Below the pieces are notes generated by a model. That model ran no database searches. It saw only the letters and a program-made list of their open reading frames with translations, and was not told the DNA's origin. The position numbers and the translations under genes are program-made. From CAIODY01 sp041192505 (lineage in GTDB: Bacteria; Bacteroidota; Bacteroidia; Chitinophagales; CAIODY01), in contig JBEEMV010000200.1 in assembly GCA_041192505.1 (NCBI GenBank), positions 1 to 7,151 of the forward strand: 7,151 bases of DNA, written 5' to 3'. This document shows positions 1 to 6,369 of this stretch, one piece after another. Each line of letters begins with the position of its first letter. Position 1 is the first letter of the stretch.

Positions 1-1073
1 ACCAACACCAACAAAGGCACATTAAAGCAATCACAAAAACGAACAAATCTTCCAGCTTTTCGTGATGAATTAATATCTAACACCCCAGCCAACACCGCAG
101 GCTGATTAGCCACAATACCAATGCTTCTGCCGCCAATTCGGGCAAAGCCCACCACAATATTTTCAGCCCAATCTTTATGTACTTCTAAAAAAGAATTTTC
201 ATCCACCACACCATCAATCACCTCTCTCATATCATAAGGCTGATTGGCATTTTCAGGCACAATCGAATTTAAAATTTCTCGGCTTTCCGAAGCTTTTAAT
301 TCATAAGGATAAACAGGCGCTTGCTCTTCGCAGTTTTGCGGAATATAACTCAACAATTTTTTGATGTGCTGAATGGCTTCCACTTCATTAGCGCAAGCAA
401 AATGCGTAACACCACTTTTGGTGGCATGCGTAGCTGCACCGCCTAATTCTTCGCTGCTCACTTCTTCGTGAGTAACCGTCTTTACTACGTTTGGACCAGT
501 TACAAACATGTAACTCGTATTTTCAACCATCAAAATAAAATCAGTTAATGCAGGCGAATACACTGCTCCGCCAGCGCATGGTCCCATGATTGCCGACAAT
601 TGCGGAATCACTCCTGAAGCAATGGTGTTGCGATAAAAAATATCAGCATAGCCGCCCAATGAAACTACACCTTCTTGAATTCTTGCGCCACCGCTATCAT
701 TCAAGCCGATTAATGGTGCACCATTTTTCAAAGCCAAGTCCATTATTTTGCAAATTTTCTCTGCATGCGTTTCAGAAAGCGAACCACCAAACACCGTAAA
801 ATCTTGTGAGAAAACATACGTCAAACGTCCATTGATAGTGCCATAGCCAGTTACCACACCATCGCCTAAATAGATTTCATTTTCCATTCCAAAATCTTTG
901 CTGCGATGCGAAACGAACATGCCAATTTCTTCAAATGAATTTTCATCCAACAACAATTCTATTCTTTCACGAGCAGTTAATTTTCCTTTTTTATGTTGTG
1001 CTGCAATTCGTTTTTCGCCGCCACCCAATTGGGCTTCCGCTATTTTTGATTTTAAAATTTCTGTTTTTGTCAT
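1..1073 (-). CDS. pccB: Acyl-CoA carboxylase carboxyltransferase (beta) subunit, propionyl-CoA carboxylase type; 3' end beyond window
   Basis: Carboxyltransferase subunit of a biotin-dependent acyl-CoA carboxylase. It moves the carboxyl group from carboxybiotin to an acyl-CoA, most likely propionyl-CoA giving methylmalonyl-CoA, in the cytoplasm. The reading frame is open without a stop for 357 codons from ATG at 1073 to the left edge; family members are about 510-520 residues, so roughly the last 150 residues are missing. Visible motifs are an N-terminal GGGEKRI and GKLTARERI segment, SGGARIQEG at residues 127-135 and GPCAGGAVYSPALTD from residue 164, whose GG at 168-169 belongs to the N-terminal acyl-CoA/oxyanion site. 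Near the edge the NQPAVLAGVLD and KAGRFVRFCD stretches open the second crotonase-like domain. Its catalytic glycines lie outside the window. The ATG is preceded by A/T-rich sequence with no Shine-Dalgarno. Substrate (propionyl-, methylmalonyl- or another acyl-CoA, including the decarboxylase alpha subunit MmdA) cannot be settled here, and no biotin carboxylase gene is in view. Confidence 0.93.
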   Translation of the reverse strand, partial: MTKTEILKSKIAEAQLGGGEKRIAAQHKKGKLTARERIELLLDENSFEEIGMFVSHRSKDFGMENEIYLGDGVVTGYGTINGRLTYVFSQDFTVFGGSLSETHAEKICKIMDLALKNGAPLIGLNDSGGARIQEGVVSLGGYADIFYRNTIASGVIPQLSAIMGPCAGGAVYSPALTDFILMVENTSYMFVTGPNVVKTVTHEEVSSEELGGAATHATKSGVTHFACANEVEAIQHIKKLLSYIPQNCEEQAPVYPYELKASESREILNSIVPENANQPYDMREVIDGVVDENSFLEVHKDWAENIVVGFARIGGRSIGIVANQPAVLAGVLDINSSRKAGRFVRFCDCFNVPLLVL

Positions 1074-1095
1074 GCTTTTATATATTATTTTAATT

Positions 1096-1138
1096 AAAAT
1101 ATGAATATGGCAGACAGTGTCTGCCATATTCATATTTT
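1096..1138. repeat. 43-bp perfect palindrome, copy 1, downstream of the nuclease gene
   Basis: Perfect inverted repeat with two 21-nt arms around a single central G at 1117. The core TGGCAGACAGTGTCTGCCA (1108-1126) is extended outwards by AT-rich complementary flanks ending in A4 and T4. Positions 1102-1132 are identical to 2165-2195 when read on the opposite strand. It begins directly after the nuclease stop codon (1139-1141) and ends 22 nt before the carboxylase ATG. As RNA it would form a long stem followed by a short U-run in the minus-strand direction, so it could also act as an intrinsic terminator for the nuclease transcript. No named repeat family is recognised. Confidence 0.95.
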
Positions 1139-2152
1139 TTATTTCTTAATTTGTTTTTTGATTAATGGTTGTAATTGTTTTTGTAAAGTTGCTTTATCGG
1201 GTAAATATAATTGATACTTTGAAACAAATATTTTACTAGAAATGCCACCCATTGCATATTCAACTAATACTTCATCTTTTTCAGCAGATAAAATAATTCC
1301 AATTGGATTATTATCGCCAACTACATTTTCTTCTTTAGCAAAATAATTTAAATACAAATTCATTTGTCCAATATCGTTGTGTTGCACTCTTCGTGTTTTT
1401 AAATCAATCAACACAAAGCATTTTAAAATGCGATGATAAAAAACTAAATCAACATAAAAATGCTTATTCCGAATAGAGATTTTATGTTGCCTGCCAATGA
1501 AAGCAAAACCTTTTCCTAACTCTAATAAAAATCGTTGAATATTATCAATTAATTTTTGTTCTAAATGTTTTTCTGTAACCTTAGCTCCTTGTTTTATTTC
1601 TAAAAAATCTAAAACGTAAGGGTCTTTAATAATATCGTATGGATGAATGATTTCCTTTTTCTTTTTTAATTGAGCAATTACTGCTTTTTTATTTTTACTT
1701 AACTGCATTCGTTCATACAATGACGAATCAATTTCACGTTCTAATTCACGTTTCGATAAATTTTCGTTGATAGATTTTTGTTCATAAAATTTTCTGACCT
1801 TATCGTCTGAAATGCTTACCAGTTCTATGTAATGACTCCAACTTAATTTGGCAGACACTGTCTGCCATTTTTGATAAGCCAAATAAAATCGGCGCATATC
1901 TAACAAGTTTCGTCTGCCAAATCCTTTGCCATGCAAATTTGTTAAATCCTTCGAAAGGCTTGCCAATAGCTCACTTCCATATTCAGCTCTTTCACTTCCA
2001 TGTTGTTCAAATTCAACTATGTGTCTGCCAATTTCCCAATTTGCTTTTACCAATTGTACATTTACAGCAATAGCAGCATGGGCTTTGGCTGTATAAATTG
2101 ATTCACCAATATTCTTTAATAGATGATTGTATTTACTTTTAATAACTTTCAT
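1139..2152 (-). CDS. YhcG/DUF1016-family PD-(D/E)XK nuclease
   Basis: Predicted DNA nuclease of the YhcG (DUF1016) family, 337 residues, about the usual full length. The N-terminal DUF1016_N domain (about 10-165) contains NWEIGRHIVEFEQ (38-50), the GKGFGRRNL stretch (75-83) and the hallmark LSWSHY (103-108) followed by residues resembling KFYEQKSI. The C-terminal nuclease domain (about 175-325) carries E198, then D235 in FYVDLVFYH and D250-L251-K252, which fit the PD-(D/E)XK catalytic pattern, and then IGQMNLYLNY (261-270), IGIILSAEKDE and SKYQLYLP. All expected catalytic residues are present and the frame is unbroken, so it is probably functional. The ATG at 2152 has only A/T-rich sequence upstream and no Shine-Dalgarno. 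The gene is flanked on both sides by a shared palindrome and contains a third copy of its core, encoding W96-Q97-T98-V99-S100-A101. Members are found as stand-alone genes and near restriction or mobile loci; the biological role is not established. Regulation by the palindrome 11 nt upstream is inference. Confidence 0.9.
   Translation of the reverse strand: MKVIKSKYNHLLKNIGESIYTAKAHAAIAVNVQLVKANWEIGRHIVEFEQHGSERAEYGSELLASLSKDLTNLHGKGFGRRNLLDMRRFYLAYQKWQTVSAKLSWSHYIELVSISDDKVRKFYEQKSINENLSKRELEREIDSSLYERMQLSKNKKAVIAQLKKKKEIIHPYDIIKDPYVLDFLEIKQGAKVTEKHLEQKLIDNIQRFLLELGKGFAFIGRQHKISIRNKHFYVDLVFYHRILKCFVLIDLKTRRVQHNDIGQMNLYLNYFAKEENVVGDNNPIGIILSAEKDEVLVEYAMGGISSKIFVSKYQLYLPDKATLQKQLQPLIKKQIKK
1849..1867. 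repeat. 19-bp palindrome core, copy 3, inside the nuclease coding sequence
   Basis: Perfect palindrome TGGCAGACACTGTCTGCCA with 9-nt arms around a central C at 1858. It is identical to the core of the two copies flanking the gene; only the central base separates the two possible orientations. On the coding (minus) strand it reads TGG CAG ACA GTG TCT GCC A and encodes WQTVSA at residues 96-101, just before the conserved LSWSHY of the DUF1016 N-terminal domain. Unlike the flanking copies, the symmetry stops at the core: the next pair (1848/1868) is mismatched. Confidence 0.95.
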
Positions 2153-2163
2153 TTATTGTAATT

Positions 2164-2196
2164 TTGAATATGGCAGACACTGTCTGCCATATTCAA
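2164..2196. repeat. 33-bp perfect palindrome, copy 2, between purC and the nuclease gene
   Basis: Perfect inverted repeat with 16-nt arms around a central C at 2180, and core TGGCAGACACTGTCTGCCA (2171-2189). Positions 2165-2195 match copy 1 (1102-1132) exactly over 31 bp in inverted orientation. It begins 3 nt after the purC stop codon in the direction of transcription and ends 11 nt before the nuclease ATG. It could therefore serve as a purC terminator, or as a leader hairpin or operator for the nuclease gene. The sequence alone does not decide between these. Confidence 0.95.
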
Positions 2197-2199
2197 TTG

Positions 2200-3111
2200 T
2201 TAAAAATATTTAATACATTCTTTCACAATTTCTGCCTCACTTTTTTCTTCTTCTTTCACAAATTTTTTGCCTGTAACTTTTTCGTATAATTCAATATATC
2301 GTTCGCTGATTTCAGTTGTCCAAGCTTCATTCATGGCTGGAATTTGTTGACCATCTTTTCCTTGAAAACCATTATCAATCAACCATTTTCTTACAAACTC
2401 TTTAGATAATTGTTTTTGAACTTCGTTATTTTTTTGTCTTTGTTCATAGCCATCAGCATAAAAATATCGGCTGCTATCTGGTGTATGAATTTCATCAATT
2501 AAAGTAATAATTCCGTTGCGTTTTCCAAATTCGTATTTTGTATCCACCAGTATCAAACCTTGTGCAGCAGCCATTTTGCAGCCACGATGGTACAATGCTA
2601 AAGTAATTCTTTCTAATTCTTCATACTCACTTTTGCTCACCAAACCATTTGCAATAATATCTTCTCTTGAAATATCTTCATCATGTCCTTCATGCGCTTT
2701 TGTGGTTGGGGTGATGATGGGCGTTGGTAATTTATCATTTTCTTTCAAGCCTTCAGGCAATGTAACACCGCATAAAATTCTCAAACCACTTTGATAAGTG
2801 CGCCAAGCATGACCTGCCAAGTAGCCACGAACGACCATTTCAACAGGATACGTTTCGCATTTATAACCAATAGAAACATTGGACAACGGCGAAGCAATTA
2901 ACCAATTGGGTACAATATCTTTTGTAGCATTTAAAAAATGCGCAGCCGTTTGATTTAGCACTGAACCCTTGAATGGTATTGGCTTTGGCAGCACAACATC
3001 AAAAGCAGAAATGCGATTACTGGCAATCATTACCAGCAAATCATTTCCGATGCTGTACACATCACGTACTTTACCTTTATAAAAATTTGTTTGATTTGGA
3101 AATTGAAGCAT
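2200..3111 (-). CDS. purC: Phosphoribosylaminoimidazole-succinocarboxamide synthase (SAICAR synthetase)
   Basis: Catalyses the ATP-dependent joining of CAIR and L-aspartate to give SAICAR in de novo purine synthesis; cytoplasmic. The protein has 303 residues, matching the longer (about 300-residue) form of the family rather than the short form of about 240. Motifs in order: YKGKVRDVY (11-19) forming the nucleotide-binding start, SNRISAFDVVLP (31-42), VVRGYLAGHAW (93-103), the PurC signature TTKAHEGHDEDIS (136-148), LVDTKYEFG (188-196) and IDEIHTPDSSRYF (206-218). These include the expected substrate-binding residues and the frame is complete. The start is ATG at 3111, giving the normal short lead into FYKGKVRD. 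It lies 67 nt downstream of cdd on the same strand with a possible promoter of its own in the gap. Its stop at 2200-2202 is followed within a few bases by a strong palindrome that could end the transcript. Confidence 0.97.
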   Translation of the reverse strand: MLQFPNQTNFYKGKVRDVYSIGNDLLVMIASNRISAFDVVLPKPIPFKGSVLNQTAAHFLNATKDIVPNWLIASPLSNVSIGYKCETYPVEMVVRGYLAGHAWRTYQSGLRILCGVTLPEGLKENDKLPTPIITPTTKAHEGHDEDISREDIIANGLVSKSEYEELERITLALYHRGCKMAAAQGLILVDTKYEFGKRNGIITLIDEIHTPDSSRYFYADGYEQRQKNNEVQKQLSKEFVRKWLIDNGFQGKDGQQIPAMNEAWTTEISERYIELYEKVTGKKFVKEEEKSEAEIVKECIKYF

Positions 3112-3140
3112 AATTAAAATTGAGTGGCGAAGTTCGTAAA

Positions 3141-3172
3141 GAAATTTAGTAAAGAAAACAAAGAGTTATCAA
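3141..3172 (-). promoter_or_regulatory. Possible Bacteroidota-type promoter for purC
   Basis: On the minus strand TTG (3172-3170) is followed after 21 nt by TAAATTTC (3148-3141), one base away from the TAnnTTTG -7 consensus. The spacing equals that of the better cdd promoter nearby. It would give a leader of roughly 20-25 nt before the purC ATG. It sits almost entirely in the cdd-purC gap. This is a motif match only, and such AT-rich matches can arise by chance. Confidence 0.35.
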
Positions 3173-3178
3173 GATATG

Positions 3179-3664
3179 TTATTTCAAATCTTTCGAACCA
3201 AAACTTAATGGCAAAAGACTGCTAACGCTATCTAAAGCATAAATTATTTCGCCTTCGCCTTTTAATAAAATACGGATGGGTTCGCCATTGTTTTGTTCTT
3301 TTTCTAATAATGTTTGTCGGCAGGTACCACATGGCGAAACAGGCTCTAATGTTGGCTTGTTGAAGTTTTTAATCGTTACAGCAATTGTTTTAATTCGTTT
3401 GGCTGGATAAATAGACGACACAGCAGCTAAAGCAACTCTTTCGGCACATAAACCAATTGGAAAACTTGCATTTTCTTGATTCGTTCCTGTAACTATATTT
3501 CCATCTTCCATCAATATTGCAGCGCCAACATGAAAATGAGAATATGGTGCATAAGCTTCAGGAAGCACAGCCATAGCCCTATTCATCAAATGACGTTCCG
3601 TTTCATCAAGCTCATGAATGCTACTATACACTTTAAAACAAGTTTCAAATTTAATTTCCTTCAT
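3179..3664 (-). CDS. cdd: Cytidine deaminase
   Basis: Zinc-dependent deamination of cytidine and deoxycytidine to uridine and deoxyuridine in pyrimidine salvage; cytoplasmic. With the ATG at 3664 the protein is 161 residues. Numbering from it, the substrate-binding NQENA lies at 62-66, CAER at 73-76 (zinc ligand C73, catalytic E75) and PCGTC at 111-115 (zinc ligands C112 and C115). This is the full active site of the homotetrameric class; the extra length over about 130 residues comes mainly from the N-terminal extension before LMNRAM. An upstream in-frame TTG at 3688 would add eight residues, but the TATATTTG promoter element overlaps that codon, so the ATG is preferred. The gene is divergent from the saccharopine dehydrogenase-like gene, with 65 nt between them, and is followed by purC on the same strand. 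Confidence 0.95.
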   Translation of the reverse strand: MKEIKFETCFKVYSSIHELDETERHLMNRAMAVLPEAYAPYSHFHVGAAILMEDGNIVTGTNQENASFPIGLCAERVALAAVSSIYPAKRIKTIAVTIKNFNKPTLEPVSPCGTCRQTLLEKEQNNGEPIRILLKGEGEIIYALDSVSSLLPLSFGSKDLK

Positions 3665-3685
3665 GTTGTTATTAATTGTTGAATT

Positions 3686-3717
3686 CAAATATACATAAAC
3701 TGTAAAATCTTTCTCAA
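3686..3717 (-). promoter_or_regulatory. Bacteroidota-type promoter for cdd
   Basis: On the minus strand TTG (3717-3715), a 21-nt spacer and TATATTTG (3693-3686) make an exact match to the TTG / TAnnTTTG promoter pattern known from Flavobacterium and Bacteroides. Transcription would begin a few bases after 3686, leaving a leader of roughly 15 nt before the ATG at 3664. Because the -7 element covers the alternative TTG start codon, it also decides the cdd start. Confidence 0.6.
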
Positions 3718-3729
3718 CTTTACAGCGTT

Positions 3730-5079
3730 ATGAATTCAAAAATTATTTTAATTATTGGTGCAGGAAAATCTGCCACTTATGCCATCGAATATTTAGCTAC
3801 GCAATGCGAAAAAGAAAATTGGAAATTGATTGTAGCTGATGCTGATTTACAAACTGCAAAACAAAAAATTTCAGGTTTTAAAAATTGCGAAGCCAAGCAA
3901 TTAGACATTAATAATGAAGCCGCTAGAAGTGCATTAATTCAACAAGCCGATTTGGTTGTAAGTATGATGCCACCTGCATTTCATAGCTTAGTGTTGCACG
4001 ATTGTTTGAAACATAAAAAGCATTTTACCAATGCAAGTTATGTAACACCCGAAATGAAATTATTGAACGAAGAGTTCAAAAAAAATAAATTAATTGTGTT
4101 GTGTGAAATGGGCTTAGACCCTGGTATTGATCACATGAGTGCCATGCAAACCATTCATCGTTTCGAAAAAGAAAATTTTGAATTAATATCTTTTAAAAGC
4201 TATTGTGGTGGCTTAGTTGCACCCGAAAGCGATAATAATCCTTGGCATTATAAATTTAGTTGGAATCCACGAAATGTAATTTTAGCAGGGCAAGGTACAG
4301 CCCAATATTTGCATAATGGAAAAGTAAGTTACATACCCTACAACCGATTATTTAGCAATATCGAAACCATTAAAATCAAAGGCTATGGCGAATTTGAGGC
4401 TTATGCTAACAGAGATTCGTTAAGTTATATTGACACCTATAATTTGCCAAACGTAAATTATTTTTTACGTGGCACATTGCGTAAAAAAGGTTTTTGCGAA
4501 AGTTGGAATGCATTAGTTCAATTAGGAATTACAGATGATTCATACACTGTAAACCATGATGGCAAAACAACTTGGAGAGAATTTATCTATTCGTATTTGA
4601 ATACTAAAAGTGAATTTGTGCAGCATGAAATATTAGATGAATTAAAAAATTATTTTGAAAATAAAAGAACAAATTGCCCTACGGTAATTAAAAATTTAGA
4701 GTCGTTAGATATTTTTAGCGATGATAAATTACCCTTACAAAATGCTTCACCAGCGCAGCAATTGCAACATTTGTTAGAGCAAAAATGGAAGATGGAACCA
4801 ACCGATAAAGACATGATTGTGATGCAACATCAATTCATTTTTAAGAAATTAAATGAAACAAAAAAAATAACCAGCACATTGGTAATGAAGGGCGAAAATC
4901 AAATTCATACGGCTATGGCAAAAACCGTTGGATTGCCTTTGGCTATTGGTGCTGTATTGATTTTGAAAAATGAAATAAAACAACATGGTGTGTTAATTCC
5001 AACCATCGAAAACATTTATCATCCTGTTTTAAAAGAGTTAGAAAACTTTGGTGTTAATTTTATTGAAGAAGAAAAATGA
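3730..5079 (+). CDS. Saccharopine dehydrogenase family protein (Lys9-like)
   Basis: NAD(P)-dependent oxidoreductase of the saccharopine dehydrogenase (glutamate-forming, Lys9-like) family, 449 residues, complete. An N-terminal Rossmann fold begins with ILIIGAGKSATYAIEYL (6-22; G10, G12 and A15 in the dinucleotide loop). An acidic residue, D37, follows the second strand, and ADLVVSMMPPAFH lies at 73-85. The catalytic/substrate domain shows EMGLDPGIDHMSAM (126-139) and SYCGGLVAPESDNNPWHYKFSW (157-178), both typical of the Lys9 branch. The C-terminal part KTVGLPLAIGAVLIL and GVLIPTIENIYHP returns to the Rossmann domain, as expected for this family. Saccharopine as substrate, and hence a role in lysine breakdown, is likely by family but not proved; no lysine-ketoglutarate reductase is visible. 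The ATG at 3730 directly precedes the first beta strand. The last codon overlaps murF by 4 nt, so the two are probably co-transcribed and translationally coupled. Confidence 0.88.
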   Translation: MNSKIILIIGAGKSATYAIEYLATQCEKENWKLIVADADLQTAKQKISGFKNCEAKQLDINNEAARSALIQQADLVVSMMPPAFHSLVLHDCLKHKKHFTNASYVTPEMKLLNEEFKKNKLIVLCEMGLDPGIDHMSAMQTIHRFEKENFELISFKSYCGGLVAPESDNNPWHYKFSWNPRNVILAGQGTAQYLHNGKVSYIPYNRLFSNIETIKIKGYGEFEAYANRDSLSYIDTYNLPNVNYFLRGTLRKKGFCESWNALVQLGITDDSYTVNHDGKTTWREFIYSYLNTKSEFVQHEILDELKNYFENKRTNCPTVIKNLESLDIFSDDKLPLQNASPAQQLQHLLEQKWKMEPTDKDMIVMQHQFIFKKLNETKKITSTLVMKGENQIHTAMAKTVGLPLAIGAVLILKNEIKQHGVLIPTIENIYHPVLKELENFGVNFIEEEK

Positions 5080-6365
5080 CAATAGAAAATCTGTATAAAA
5101 TATTTATTCAGCAACAACAAAATTTTACCACCGACACTAGAAAAATTGAAAGTGGTTCGATTTTTTTTGCATTGAAAGGGGCAAATTTTAATGGCAACGA
5201 ATTTGCCGAAAAGGCTTTAGAATTAGGTGCTTCATACGTTGTAATTGATGAAAAGCAATTGGCGAAAAATGAAAAATTTATTTTGGTTGATGATGTTTTA
5301 ACCACACTTCAACAGCTTGCAATTTATCATCGCCAACAATTTAAAATTCCTGTTTTATGTATTGGTGGTTCTAATGGAAAAACAACTACGAAGGAATTAA
5401 TTTCAAAAGTTTTAGCCGAAAAATATAAAGTGCATACCACCGCTGGCAATTTCAATAATCATATTGGTGTGCCTATCACATTGCTTAAAATGCCTTTAGA
5501 TAGTGAGTTTGCAGTAATTGAAATTGGAGCCAATCATTTGTTAGAAACAAAAGTTTTGTGTGAAATAGCCCAACCTAATTTTGGTTTAATTACTAACAAT
5601 GGCAAAGACCATTTAGAAGGTTTTGGCGATATGGAGGGTGTAAAAAAAGCAAATGCTGAATTGTACGATTTTCTTAAAACCATTAATGGAAATGCATTTG
5701 TGAATGCAGGCGATGTAGATTTAAAAACCGCTTCTGTTGGGTTGCACCAATTATTTTACAGCGATAATTTACAAGTTGGATGTTTTGGTTCAATTGAAAA
5801 TTCATTTCCATTTTTAAAAACAAAAATTAAAATTAATGGTGCCGAATTTCAAATTCAATCGCAGTTAAATGGCAATTATAATGTAATAAATATTGTGGCA
5901 GCAGCGGCTGTGGGCAGCTATTTCGGGGTTTCGAACGAACAAATTAAAAATGCAATTGAAAATTATAAACCTGCTAATAATCGTTCGCAATTGATTGAAA
6001 AAAATGGCAATCATTTTATTGTTGATTGCTATAATGCAAACCCAAGCAGCATGAAATTAGCGATTGAAAGTTTTGCCGAAATGCCTGTAAAAAGTAAAAT
6101 TGCTATTGTAGGCGATATGTTTGAATTGGGCAATCATAGTGAGTTTGAGCATCATCAAATTGCTAATCAACTACATAATTCATCATTCGAAAAAGTGATT
6201 GTTGTGGGCAAAGAATTTGCAAAACTGAAAACAGAATTCAACCATTTTATTTCGTTTGAAACAACTGCCGAATTAAAACAATGGATGAATGAACAACAAT
6301 TTACTAATCACACTTTTTTGTTGAAAGCCTCAAGAGGCATGGCTTTAGAGAAGTTGTTGGATTAA
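5076..6365 (+). CDS. murF: UDP-N-acetylmuramoyl-tripeptide--D-alanyl-D-alanine ligase
   Basis: ATP-dependent ligase that adds D-Ala-D-Ala to the UDP-MurNAc-tripeptide, the last cytoplasmic step of peptidoglycan precursor synthesis. The 429 residues match the family length. The N-terminal domain shows TDTRKIESGSIFFALKG (19-35). The central ATPase domain has the P-loop GGSNGKTTTKE (97-107), AGNFNNHIGVP (123-133), VIEIGANH (147-154) and NNGKDHLEGFGDMEGV (174-189). The C-terminal domain carries NRSQLIE (302-308), DCYNANPSSM (317-326), IVGDMFELG (344-352) and KASRGM (417-422). All are recognisable MurF motifs with small changes from the common forms (GGSNGKT for TGSNGKT, KDHLEGFG for KAHLEGFG). 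The start codon overlaps the stop of the preceding dehydrogenase gene in ATGA, and no separate ribosome binding site is seen. It converges with thiH, with 4 nt between the stop codons. Confidence 0.96.
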   Translation: MTIENLYKIFIQQQQNFTTDTRKIESGSIFFALKGANFNGNEFAEKALELGASYVVIDEKQLAKNEKFILVDDVLTTLQQLAIYHRQQFKIPVLCIGGSNGKTTTKELISKVLAEKYKVHTTAGNFNNHIGVPITLLKMPLDSEFAVIEIGANHLLETKVLCEIAQPNFGLITNNGKDHLEGFGDMEGVKKANAELYDFLKTINGNAFVNAGDVDLKTASVGLHQLFYSDNLQVGCFGSIENSFPFLKTKIKINGAEFQIQSQLNGNYNVINIVAAAAVGSYFGVSNEQIKNAIENYKPANNRSQLIEKNGNHFIVDCYNANPSSMKLAIESFAEMPVKSKIAIVGDMFELGNHSEFEHHQIANQLHNSSFEKVIVVGKEFAKLKTEFNHFISFETTAELKQWMNEQQFTNHTFLLKASRGMALEKLLD

Positions 6366-6369
6366 TTAT

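Noticed and set aside
590..1104. Two plus-strand open frames (590-799 and 898-1104)
   Set aside because: Both lie opposite the carboxylase gene, whose protein motifs are clear; they resemble no protein family and are shadows.
1096..2196. CRISPR-like or tandem repeat array
   Set aside because: Only three palindrome copies occur, with unequal spacing, and one lies in coding sequence; there are no spacers of regular length and no cas genes.
2516..2794. Plus-strand 92-codon open frame
   Set aside because: It is antisense to the conserved purC signature region and has no family features.
3476..3682. Plus-strand 68-codon open frame
   Set aside because: It is antisense to cdd and runs into its promoter region; no recognisable features.
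3682..3729. TTG/TAnnTTTG promoter for the plus-strand dehydrogenase-murF pair
   Set aside because: The candidates (for example CAACTTTA just before the ATG) miss several consensus positions and lack a properly spaced TTG, so no call is made.
5108..5305. Minus-strand 65-codon open frame
   Set aside because: It is antisense to the N-terminal domain of murF; no recognisable features.
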